Assembly (NCBI GenBank): GCA_038326725.1
Contig: JBBQKI010000014.1
Location: 1 to 57,320 of the forward strand
Direction: 5' to 3'
DNA from: JBBQKI01 sp038326725
GTDB lineage: Bacteria > Bacteroidota > Bacteroidia > Flavobacteriales > Flavobacteriaceae
DNA: 57,320 bases
The notes beneath the pieces are model-generated. The model had not been told where the DNA came from. It was given only the letters and a program-made list of their open reading frames with translations, and did no database searches. Every line of letters starts with the position of its first letter. Position 1 is the stretch's first letter. The position numbers were made by a program, and so were the translations under genes. This document shows positions 1-7,364 of this stretch, in pieces.

Positions 1-231
1 TACCACGATACCTGGAACATCATCGGCATCGCCCAGGCGGACCCCGGGGCGCGGATCTACATCTTCGACCGCTATGGCAAGCTGCTCAAGCAGCTGAGTC
101 CCCTTGGCAACGGCTGGGACGGTACCTACAACGGCAACCCGTTGCCCTCGAGCGATTATTGGTTCAGGGTGGAATATGAGGAGGATGAAAAAACTAAACT
201 ATTTAACGGCCATTTTACATTAAAAAGATAG
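1..231 (+). CDS. C-terminal end of a T9SS type B sorting-domain protein (5' end outside window)
   Basis: The frame is open from base 1 to the TAG at 229-231 and encodes 76 residues. It matches the type B C-terminal sorting domain (CHU_C / gliding-motility form): IYIFDRYGKLLKQLSP, then GNGWDGTYNGNPLPSSDYWF, then a strand ending in GHFTLKR. In the family this domain sends a protein through the outer membrane by the type IX secretion system, often as a large surface adhesin. A PorP/SprF gene starts 8 bases later, the usual sprB-sprF order. Bases 1-170 are about 60% GC by my count, well above the following genes, so the upstream gene probably has atypical composition. Its function cannot be seen from this fragment. 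Confidence 0.88.
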   Translation, partial: YHDTWNIIGIAQADPGARIYIFDRYGKLLKQLSPLGNGWDGTYNGNPLPSSDYWFRVEYEEDEKTKLFNGHFTLKR

Positions 232-239
232 ATAAAACC

Positions 240-1259
240 ATGAAGATTAAACAAATCTCCCTAATCCTACTTTTCTTAACAGCACCTTTTGCTTTTTCAC
301 AAGATGGAGTTCCAGTATATTCAGATTATTTTTCGGATAATTTGTATTTATTACATCCTTCAATGGCAGGTGCATCTTCCTATGCTAAACTTCGCGTAAC
401 GGCACGTAAGCAATGGTTTGATCAAGATGAAGCTCCTAATATGCAAACTATAAGTTTTCATACTCCTTTGGGTGACCGAACAGGACTTGGGGCTATAGTT
501 TTTAATGATAGAAATGGGTACCATTCTCAAACCGGGGGCTATTTAACTTTTGCATATCATCTTATGTTTTCACGGAGCAGGGCAGACTTAAGCCAATTAT
601 CTTTTGGATTAAGTGCGGGCTTGACACAATCCAAGTTGGATGAAACAGAATTTGATTTGGAAGATTTCGACCCAATAATTGCGGGAATAGTTCAAAGCAG
701 TTCCTATTTTAATGTGGATGCGGGGGTTTCGTATAATTTTTTGAATTTCTCAGGGCATTTTACAGTAAAGAATATTATTTTTCAAAACAGGAATATTTAT
801 TCAGATGAAATTGAATCCAATAATCAGCGCAATTATTTGATTTCCGCAGCCTACGCAATCCAAAGCAGAAGGGTGCCATGGACGTATGAACCATCTTTTA
901 TGTTTCAAATGAAAGAAAGGACTGGCGAAAAAGCAATTGATGTAAATTTTAAAGCCTACCGTTCCATGGATTTTGGCAGGGTTTGGGGGGGAATTTCATA
1001 CAGAAGGAGCTTCGATGGTAGCGAATTTTTGGATGGAACTGAAAGTAAGGCTCAAAAATTACAATATATAACTCCCGTGATAGGTGCTAATTATAACAAA
1101 TTTATGCTAGCTTACACCTATACCCATCAATCGGGGAGTATAAAATTTGGTAGCGGTGGTTTTCATCAAATAACACTTGGGTATAATATCCTTGACGGCA
1201 AAATCCAAACTTGGAGTCAGGACATGAGATATAATGGGATGTTACGTCCTGACAACTAA
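240..1259 (+). CDS. PorP/SprF family type IX secretion system outer-membrane protein
   Basis: A 339-residue protein with a signal peptide (MKIKQISLILLFLTAPFAFS, cut before QDG). It then shows the family opening VPVYSDYFSDNLYLLHPSMAG and an alternation of short amphipathic strands typical of an outer-membrane beta barrel. PorP/SprF proteins are T9SS accessory barrels. SprF-type members are encoded just behind a type B sorting-domain adhesin and are needed to secrete or hold that partner on the surface. Here the adhesin end lies 8 bases upstream, so the two are very likely cotranscribed and functionally paired. A clear terminator follows. A run of seven G at 985-991 lies inside the intact frame. 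Confidence 0.9.
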   Translation: MKIKQISLILLFLTAPFAFSQDGVPVYSDYFSDNLYLLHPSMAGASSYAKLRVTARKQWFDQDEAPNMQTISFHTPLGDRTGLGAIVFNDRNGYHSQTGGYLTFAYHLMFSRSRADLSQLSFGLSAGLTQSKLDETEFDLEDFDPIIAGIVQSSSYFNVDAGVSYNFLNFSGHFTVKNIIFQNRNIYSDEIESNNQRNYLISAAYAIQSRRVPWTYEPSFMFQMKERTGEKAIDVNFKAYRSMDFGRVWGGISYRRSFDGSEFLDGTESKAQKLQYITPVIGANYNKFMLAYTYTHQSGSIKFGSGGFHQITLGYNILDGKIQTWSQDMRYNGMLRPDN

Positions 1260-1268
1260 AATGAAAAA

Positions 1269-1290
1269 GCCCCAAGTCGGGGCTTTTTTT
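1269..1290 (+). terminator. Rho-independent terminator after the PorP/SprF gene
   Basis: A GC-rich hairpin, GCCCC-AAGTC-GGGGC at 1269-1283, is followed by seven T. It starts 10 bases after the stop codon. Confidence 0.88.
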
Positions 1291-1473
1291 TAAATATTTA
1301 AAAGCCACAAACATCTTTATTTATCTTTAATATTTCTTCATTGAAAAGCATGAATGAGCCAAAAGGGTTTTTTGATTAGCCCAAAAGCCTGCTGGATGAG
1401 TAAACCCCACATTTAAGCACCCTTGGATTGCTGTTTTGGAAAACCAGAATTTTATTTGCTCTTGTAAAGTGTG

Positions 1474-1481
1474 TATGTTTG
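1474..1481 (+). promoter_or_regulatory. Probable -7 promoter element of the sensor kinase gene
   Basis: TATGTTTG matches the Bacteroidota -7 form TAnnTTTG and ends 15 bases before the ATG at 1497. A TTG at 1456-1458 is closer (15 bp) than the usual 18-20 bp, so the -33 part is poor. The position supports 1497 rather than an upstream in-frame ATG at 1428. Confidence 0.45.
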
Positions 1482-1496
1482 CTTTTTAAAATCCCG

Positions 1497-3683
1497 ATGA
1501 AGAATAACCTTTTTCTTTTTTTTGTAATATCCATTTTTTGGGGAGGCTCAGGTTTTTCACAATCGAATAGATCGGAAAGCCCACAGTTTACCTTAAAGGG
1601 CGAAGTTATTGATGACGAAACGCGAATGCCTATTGCAAAGGTAAACGTGGAAATAATGGGAGGGGAATACACCACGACCAATAATGTTGGAAGGTTTGCA
1701 ATCCGGGCAAAAGTGAACGATGAACTGGTTATAAAAAGCGATGCTTTTGTTACCGTTTATTACACGATCAAGGAAAATGATTTTGTCACTATTTTGGTCC
1801 AAAAGGCAAATGAAGTTGCCCCCGTTTCAAAATCAATGGGTAATATTCCCAAGGATATTTTTGTGAACAATCTCGATTCGGCGAAATATTTCCTTAAAAA
1901 AGATGCCCAAAAAAGTATTGAATTTGTAACCAAAGCGCTCGAATCGGTTCCCGGGGGCAAGCGCACCGATAGGCAAAATAGCCTCGCCTTTGAAACATTG
2001 GGCGATATAAATTTATACTGGGGCCAACCCGATCTTGCAATTGACAATTTTAAGCAAAGCCTTTCCACAAGAAAAAGCGTGGACCTTCAGATAAAGTTGG
2101 GAAAGGCATTTATTGCAAATAAAAATTACCAAGAAAGCATTGAAATTTTTAAGGAATTACTAATCCAAAAACTTTCGATTAGCCAAAAAACAGCTGTATA
2201 TGAAGCCTTGGGCGATACCTACCAAGCTATTGGGGATGGGGTGAAAAGTGTTTTCAATTTTCAAAAAGCCCTCGATATAGCCAAGGCAAATAAAATTACT
2301 TCGAAAATTACCGATCTCAATTCCAAAATTGCCGCAGCTTACGCTCAGAGCGGGGCGGTAGCTGCAGCGGAATCATATTACGACAATTCGCTCAACTTGG
2401 CAAAAAAGGAAAACCGGCAGCGTGCCGTAGAAGAAAAAAACAAGGTTGCCGATTTTTATAATAACAGCAGGAATTTTGAAAAGGAAATCCAACTTCGGGA
2501 GGAAACCATTGAAGAGTTAAAATCGATGGATGATGAACAAAAAGATGCCTCTGGCAGTGATTTAACCTCACAACGGCAAAATTATAAAATAGCAAATGCC
2601 TTTGTTTCCCAAGAAAAATATGAAGAAGCAATTCCCTATTTAGAAAAAAGCATTGCTGAAGCTGACAGGGAAGAAGATTTGGTAGTGAAAAAAGACGCCA
2701 CCCGAAAACTGTCCGAGCTGTACCGCGACCTTGGGGAATATGACAAAGCTACCGAAAGCTATCAACGTTACGTGGAAGTTGTTGATGAACTTTATATTAT
2801 AAAAGAGCAGGAAATTTCGCAAGCAGCCCGTTTCAGCAAAGAATTTGCCCTAAAACAAAACCGGATTAATAGTTTGGAAAGTGAACGAAAATTAAATGAA
2901 AGCAGGTATAGGCTGGCTTTTGAAAATCAGGAACTCATCGAAAAAAACAGCGAGGTCCAAAAATGGGTCATTATCTCGTTGATTGCTATTGCTTTATTGC
3001 TTTTGGCTACGGCTTATACTCAATATAAAAACGTAAAACAACAGAAATATGCCAACAACCTTTTGGCGTTGAAATCGCTGCGAACGCAGATGAATCCTCA
3101 TTTTATTTTTAATGCCCTAAATTCGGTAAACAGTTTTATTGCAGGGAACGATGAAAGAACTGCCAATAAATATTTGAGCGATTTTTCATTATTGATGCGC
3201 TCGGTTTTGGAGAACAGCGAAGAGGATTTTATTCCCCTTGAAAAGGAAATACAGCTTTTGGAACTTTATGTGAAATTGGAGCATTTCCGTTTTAAGGATA
3301 AATTTGATTACACCATTTCAATTGATGAAAATATTGATGTGGATCAATTCATGATCCCGCCCATGCTGCTTCAACCGTATGTAGAAAATGCCGTTTGGCA
3401 CGGGTTGCGATATAAAAACGAGAAAGGTTTACTTGAAATAAATTTGGAACAGCACAATCCGGAAACGGTAAAGATAACCATAACCGATGATGGCATTGGC
3501 CGTTCAAAATCTAAAGAATTCAAAACCGAAAATCAGAAAAAGCAAAATTCAAAAGGCATTGGCAATATCCAAAAACGGATTTCGATTTTGAATGAAATGT
3601 ACAAGGACAAAGTGAGCGTTAGTGTTGAAAATGTGTTTGAAAACAAGGAAGGAACGCGGGTGGTTTTGTTTTTGAAAAAATAG
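1497..3683 (+). CDS. LytS-type sensor histidine kinase with carboxypeptidase-like and TPR sensor region
   Basis: A 728-residue membrane kinase. Signal peptide MKNNLFLFFVISIFWGGSGFSQ, then a carboxypeptidase-regulatory-like beta domain (about residues 30-100: FTLKGEVIDDETRMPIAKVNVE). TPR helices follow (about 120-470), then a coiled stretch, one membrane helix (WVIISLIAIALLLLATAY) and a His_kinase/HATPase module. The phospho-acceptor His lies in LRTQMNPHFIFNALNSV, the N box is PYVENAVWHG, and the G boxes are DDGIG and KGIGNIQKR. Such kinases sense an extracytoplasmic signal and phosphorylate a LytTR regulator, which is the next gene. The ATG at 1497 is preferred because it begins the signal peptide and follows a TAnnTTTG element. 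The ligand is unknown. Confidence 0.88.
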   Translation: MKNNLFLFFVISIFWGGSGFSQSNRSESPQFTLKGEVIDDETRMPIAKVNVEIMGGEYTTTNNVGRFAIRAKVNDELVIKSDAFVTVYYTIKENDFVTILVQKANEVAPVSKSMGNIPKDIFVNNLDSAKYFLKKDAQKSIEFVTKALESVPGGKRTDRQNSLAFETLGDINLYWGQPDLAIDNFKQSLSTRKSVDLQIKLGKAFIANKNYQESIEIFKELLIQKLSISQKTAVYEALGDTYQAIGDGVKSVFNFQKALDIAKANKITSKITDLNSKIAAAYAQSGAVAAAESYYDNSLNLAKKENRQRAVEEKNKVADFYNNSRNFEKEIQLREETIEELKSMDDEQKDASGSDLTSQRQNYKIANAFVSQEKYEEAIPYLEKSIAEADREEDLVVKKDATRKLSELYRDLGEYDKATESYQRYVEVVDELYIIKEQEISQAARFSKEFALKQNRINSLESERKLNESRYRLAFENQELIEKNSEVQKWVIISLIAIALLLLATAYTQYKNVKQQKYANNLLALKSLRTQMNPHFIFNALNSVNSFIAGNDERTANKYLSDFSLLMRSVLENSEEDFIPLEKEIQLLELYVKLEHFRFKDKFDYTISIDENIDVDQFMIPPMLLQPYVENAVWHGLRYKNEKGLLEINLEQHNPETVKITITDDGIGRSKSKEFKTENQKKQNSKGIGNIQKRISILNEMYKDKVSVSVENVFENKEGTRVVLFLKK

Positions 3684-3746
3684 ATTTTTTAAAAAAGAAT
3701 GAAGAATCAAGCGGAAAATATTTTATTTCGAAAAACCCATAACCCT

Positions 3747-4478
3747 ATGAAACTGAAAGCCATCATTGTTGAAGACGAAGAAAACAGCCGCGAAATCCTT
3801 CGGAATTATTTAGCGAAATATTGTCCTACCGTCCAATTATTTGGAGAAGCTTCAAACGTTGACGAAGCATTGGTTTTGATAAATAATCACAATCCCGATG
3901 TGGTTTTCTTGGATGTGGAAATGCCGTACGGAAACGCATTTGATTTGCTAGATAAAGTAAAAGATCGGCAGTTTGAGACAATTTTCGTAACCGCTTATAA
4001 TCACTACGCCATCGATGCCCTAAACGCGCATGCCGCTTATTATTTGCTCAAACCCATTTCCATTGATACTTTGATTGAAGCGGTGAATTATGTTTCCGAA
4101 ATCAAGGTAAAGGAGAACAAATTGCAACATTCGGTTTTGAAACCGATAAATACACAGGTTTTGGGGAAGATTACCATTCCGATGCAAAATGGTTTTGAAA
4201 TACTTCAGATAGAAAATATCCTTTATTGCCAAGCGGACGATAATTACACAAGAATATTTTTGAAAGAAGGAAAAAAATTGGTGAGCAAAACTCTGAAATA
4301 TTTTGATGATTCGTTGAATCAAAGCGGCTTTGCGCGCGTTCACAAATCGTATTTGGTGAATGTGAATGCCATTACGGAATATAAAAAAGGTAAAGGGGGC
4401 AGCGTGGTGCTTTCCAACGGAAAAGAAATAATGGTAAGCCCATCCCATAAAAAGGAATTACTGGCTTATTTTAGTTGA
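3747..4478 (+). CDS. LytR/AlgR family response regulator
   Basis: A 243-residue regulator. The receiver domain (residues 1-120) has the acidic pair in IIVEDEEN, the phospho-acceptor Asp in VVFLDVEMP and the conserved Lys in LLKPIS. A LytTR DNA-binding domain follows (about 145-243), including ILYCQADDNYTRIFLKEGK and FARVHKSYLVNVNAI. It is the evident partner of the LytS-type kinase just upstream. An in-frame ATG at 3699 would add 16 residues. The ATG at 3747 is preferred because the receiver fold begins directly after it (MKLKAIIVEDEE). Target genes cannot be inferred. Confidence 0.9.
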   Translation: MKLKAIIVEDEENSREILRNYLAKYCPTVQLFGEASNVDEALVLINNHNPDVVFLDVEMPYGNAFDLLDKVKDRQFETIFVTAYNHYAIDALNAHAAYYLLKPISIDTLIEAVNYVSEIKVKENKLQHSVLKPINTQVLGKITIPMQNGFEILQIENILYCQADDNYTRIFLKEGKKLVSKTLKYFDDSLNQSGFARVHKSYLVNVNAITEYKKGKGGSVVLSNGKEIMVSPSHKKELLAYFS

Positions 4479-4494
4479 GCTTTAAAAGAAAAAA

Positions 4495-5007
4495 ATGATC
4501 ATAAAATCGGTAAACGGGAAATCGCCTCAAATTCCAAATGATTGCTACATTGCCGAAAACGCTACCATAGTGGGCGATGTAGTGATGGGAAATGAATGCA
4601 GTATTTGGTTCAATGCTGTAATCCGTGGTGATGTGAATTTTATAAAAATGGGCAATAAAGTGAACGTGCAGGATGGCGCCGTAATCCACGCTACCTATAA
4701 AACTTCGCCCACCACTATTGGCAACAATGTTTCCATTGGCCACAACGCCATTGTTCATGGGTGCACGTTGCACGATAATGTTTTGGTTGGCATGGGCAGC
4801 ATCGTTATGGACGATTGTGTGGTGGAAAGCAATAGCATTATTGCCGCCGGGGCAGTAGTGGCTAAAAATACAAGGGTGGAAGCCGGAAGCGTGTATGCAG
4901 GAATTCCCGCAAAAAAAATAAAGGACATCAGCCCCGAACTTCAAAAAGGGGAAATAGAGCGAATCGCAAATAATTATGTGATGTATTCCGGGTGGTTTAA
5001 GGAATAA
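4495..5007 (+). CDS. Gamma carbonic anhydrase family protein
   Basis: A 170-residue left-handed beta-helix protein of the gamma carbonic anhydrase / PaaY / YrdA group. Hexapeptide turns run from about residue 15 to 130 (for example IAENATIVGDVVMGNECSIW and VIRGDVNFIKMGNKVNVQDG). The expected zinc-ligand histidines are present in VIHATYK and SIGHNAIVHG. Family members form trimers, and some hydrate CO2 while others have lost activity. No signal peptide, so cytoplasmic. It starts 16 bases after the response regulator, so it may be carried on the same transcript, but the functions look unrelated. It converges on murI. Confidence 0.88.
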   Translation: MIIKSVNGKSPQIPNDCYIAENATIVGDVVMGNECSIWFNAVIRGDVNFIKMGNKVNVQDGAVIHATYKTSPTTIGNNVSIGHNAIVHGCTLHDNVLVGMGSIVMDDCVVESNSIIAAGAVVAKNTRVEAGSVYAGIPAKKIKDISPELQKGEIERIANNYVMYSGWFKE

Positions 5008-5013
5008 AGCCCG

Positions 5014-5814
5014 TCAAAAATCCCTTTTTTTCACTGAAATTTTTTCGGAATATTCATGAAGCAACATATTTAATGTTTCGGTTTTTGAATTAGTAAAGAA
5101 TTGAAGTTTTGGCAAGGATTCTTCCCCTCGCAAGAGCGAATGTTTTTCAAGCACGGCTCTAGTTTGTCGTGCAACTGCTTCCCCGGAATCGATTATTTTA
5201 ATGTGTTTTGGAAGTATTTTTTGAAGTTGGGGAATAAGGTATGGGAAATGGCTGCAGCCCAAAACAATGTAATCTACATTCGCTTCAAGCATTGGGGCAG
5301 TATATTTTTCCAAGAGAGACATCATTTCCGGGCTGTTCAAATCTCCGTTTTCAATCAGTTTTACCAAGCCTTCCCCAATTACTTCAATAATGCAAGTATT
5401 CTTGGCATTTTCCTTTGAAGTTTTTTGGAACAACGCGCTGTTCAACGTTCCTCTAGTGGCCAAGATACCTATGCACTTTGAACGGGTTTGGAGGGCAGCA
5501 GGCTTTATGGCTGGTTCAATCCCGATTATAGGAATATTATAACTTTTCCGCAGTACCGAAATGGCATTTGTGGTAGCAGTATTGCAAGCAACCACAATTA
5601 TTTTGCAACCCATTTTTAATAAGACCTCGGAGTTTTTAATGCTTAAGGAAACAATTTCCTGTGCAGGTTTGTTCCCGTAAGGTGCATTTTTACTATCCGC
5701 CAAAAAAATGGTATTCTCGTTCGGAAGCAGTTGGTGGATTTCCTTCCAAATGGAAGTACCGCCAACTCCGGAGTCAAAAATGCCGATGGGATTTTTTGCT
5801 TTCATCTGTTTCAT
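5014..5814 (-). CDS. murI: Glutamate racemase
   Basis: A 266-residue cytoplasmic enzyme that interconverts L- and D-glutamate for peptidoglycan. The opening GIFDSGVGGTSIWKEI is the family signature. Both catalytic cysteines are present, one in IVVACNTATTNA and one in YIVLGCSHFPYL. Length is normal. A second ATG three codons downstream (5805) is an equally good start. It is the last gene of the minus-strand envelope block, but a hairpin terminator separates it from the ompH genes, so it may have its own promoter. Confidence 0.95.
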   Translation of the reverse strand: MKQMKAKNPIGIFDSGVGGTSIWKEIHQLLPNENTIFLADSKNAPYGNKPAQEIVSLSIKNSEVLLKMGCKIIVVACNTATTNAISVLRKSYNIPIIGIEPAIKPAALQTRSKCIGILATRGTLNSALFQKTSKENAKNTCIIEVIGEGLVKLIENGDLNSPEMMSLLEKYTAPMLEANVDYIVLGCSHFPYLIPQLQKILPKHIKIIDSGEAVARQTRAVLEKHSLLRGEESLPKLQFFTNSKTETLNMLLHEYSEKISVKKRDF

Positions 5815-5821
5815 TCTGTAT

Positions 5822-5862
5822 AAAAATAGAAACTGCCCCCCATTTGGAGGGCAGTTTTCTAA
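5822..5862 (-). terminator. Terminator between the ompH genes and murI
   Basis: A strong hairpin with arms AACTGCCC (5831-5838) and GGGCAGTT (5849-5856). On the minus strand it follows the shorter ompH gene and leads into a T-rich run. The plus strand also has TTTT, so it may act in both directions. Confidence 0.8.
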
Positions 5863-5885
5863 TATTTTTTCAGAATTAAATTTTA

Positions 5886-6395
5886 TTAAATACCCATTTC
5901 CTTTTTAACATCCGCTAAAAGATCTTTTCCATCGGCAAGTAAGATGCCACCTCCGGTGGTTGAATCCAATACATATTGAAAACCTTGGGCACGGGCTACT
6001 TTTTGAATAGCGGCACGGGCTTTCTCCAAAATAGGTTTGAAAATATCCACCTCTTTTTTCTGAAGGTCTTGCAAAGCTTGGTTTCGATATTCCCCAATAT
6101 TGTTCTGCATGCTTTGGATTTCCTGCATTCTTTTGGTGTTTTCTTCTTCAGTTTTAGCGCTGGCTTCCTGCTCATAAAGTTTGGCTTTGGTTTCAAACTC
6201 TTTTGCCATAGCCTTAATTTCGGTATCGTATGTTACCTGTACTTTTTCAAGTTGGCTTTGTGCAGCCTTCATCTCGGGCATGGCTTCCACCAAAGCACCG
6301 GTGTCGATGTGGGCTATTTTTGACTGTGCGTTTACAAAACTTGTAGCCCCCACAAAAATTGCCATTGCCACGAATATTGATTTGAAATTTTTCAT
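5886..6395 (-). CDS. OmpH/Skp-like periplasmic chaperone (short paralog)
   Basis: A 169-residue protein with signal peptide (MKNFKSIFVAMAIFVGATSF, cleavage near VNAQ). The OmpH/Skp pattern follows: a first strand SKIAHIDTGALVEAMPEM, a long charged helical hairpin (about residues 45-125) and a closing strand FQYVLDSTTGGGILLADG. Skp-type proteins hold unfolded outer-membrane proteins in the periplasm and pass them to the BAM complex. It sits 43 bases downstream of a longer OmpH paralog, which follows bamA, so delivery to BamA is the natural reading. Confidence 0.9.
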   Translation of the reverse strand: MKNFKSIFVAMAIFVGATSFVNAQSKIAHIDTGALVEAMPEMKAAQSQLEKVQVTYDTEIKAMAKEFETKAKLYEQEASAKTEEENTKRMQEIQSMQNNIGEYRNQALQDLQKKEVDIFKPILEKARAAIQKVARAQGFQYVLDSTTGGGILLADGKDLLADVKKEMGI

Positions 6396-6438
6396 TGTAA
6401 AATTTATTTAAGTGTTTATAGTTTATTTATTAAAATGT

Positions 6439-7326
6439 TTATTTCTCGCCAGTGCCGTTTCCTTCCCCATCGCCTTCATCGGGGGGCGGAAGATTATTCC
6501 CTCCCTGCCGTGCATTCAAAATGGAATCTTTACGACGTTGGCGATCGTCTAAAATGCGTTGTCTGCGAGACTCAAACTCTGCTTGTTTAGCCGCCCTTAT
6601 GGAATCGCGCTCAACTTTTCGTTGCATCATTATCAACTCTCGTTCGGTCTTTTTTTCTTCAATAGCTAGTTCGCGTTCCTGTTGTTTTTCTTGAACAGCT
6701 TCTTGACGTTCAGAAATGGCGCCTTCTTCACTTTCGGATAAAGTTTCCAAACGTTCAATTTCACGCTCTTCTTTTTTATTAGCGGCTTCCGTCCTTCTTC
6801 CAGCGCGTTCGATGCTTCTGAGCACCTCGTCGCTTAGGTCATTCCTTTCTGCCGCAAAAAGCATTACCACGTCTGCGGATTTGTCAAAGACAAAATCATA
6901 TTTTTTATTCTCGGCTATTTCCTGCACAATATTGAAAACTTGATCTTGAATGGGCTGAACCAACTGTCTCCTTTGTATCATTAAATCTCCTCCCGGGCCG
7001 AAACGGTCTTGTTGGTATTTGAACATTTCATCTTCGAGGATCTTTATTTCCTCATCACGTTCCTCAATAAGTTCTTTGGTTAGCAAAACCCTTTCATTGC
7101 TAAGGTTAAGCTTCATTTGGTCAATTGCCTTTTGTTTTTGCTCAAGGTCTTGCTTCCAGCGTTGCACTTTTCCGTCAAGCTGAACGGAGGCTTCTTTATA
7201 TTCGGGAACGCTTTCAAGTATATATTCCATATCGATATACCCAATCCGAACGCCCCGTTGTGCCTGTGCCACAAATGTGAAGCATAAAAACGCAAATGAT
7301 AAAAAAAGTAATTTTTTGGTTTTCAT
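6439..7326 (-). CDS. OmpH/Skp-like periplasmic protein (long paralog)
   Basis: A 295-residue protein with signal peptide MKTKKLLFLSFAFLCFTFVA ending at QAQ. The OmpH core covers about residues 25-165 (RIGYIDMEYILESVPEYKEA; YDFVFDKSADVVMLFAAE). Beyond the core is an extra charged region of about 130 residues rich in Glu, Arg and Lys (for example EREIERLETLSESEEG), probably a long coiled coil, ending in a Pro/Gly/Asp tail. The short paralog lacks this extension. It lies 38 bases after bamA. A Skp-like chaperone role is inferred from family and context. The role of the extension is unknown. Confidence 0.88.
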   Translation of the reverse strand: MKTKKLLFLSFAFLCFTFVAQAQRGVRIGYIDMEYILESVPEYKEASVQLDGKVQRWKQDLEQKQKAIDQMKLNLSNERVLLTKELIEERDEEIKILEDEMFKYQQDRFGPGGDLMIQRRQLVQPIQDQVFNIVQEIAENKKYDFVFDKSADVVMLFAAERNDLSDEVLRSIERAGRRTEAANKKEEREIERLETLSESEEGAISERQEAVQEKQQERELAIEEKKTERELIMMQRKVERDSIRAAKQAEFESRRQRILDDRQRRKDSILNARQGGNNLPPPDEGDGEGNGTGEK

Positions 7327-7364
7327 AATTGTTGGTTGTTATTTAAGAAAATATCGTGCCAAAT

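Noticed and set aside
985..991. G7 run in the PorP/SprF gene as a phase switch
   Set aside because: Seven G is short for slippage and the frame is intact. Runs of similar length occur elsewhere in the window, such as C7 in the GH3 gene.
1428..1496. Earlier ATG for the sensor kinase
   Set aside because: It would place 23 extra residues before the signal peptide and include the probable -7 promoter element within the coding region.
4020..4944. Long minus-strand ORFs (142 and 157 codons) opposite the response regulator and gamma carbonic anhydrase genes
   Set aside because: Both lie fully on genes with clear family motifs, and their translations are rich in His, Phe and Asn without recognisable domains. 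They are shadows of the real coding strand.
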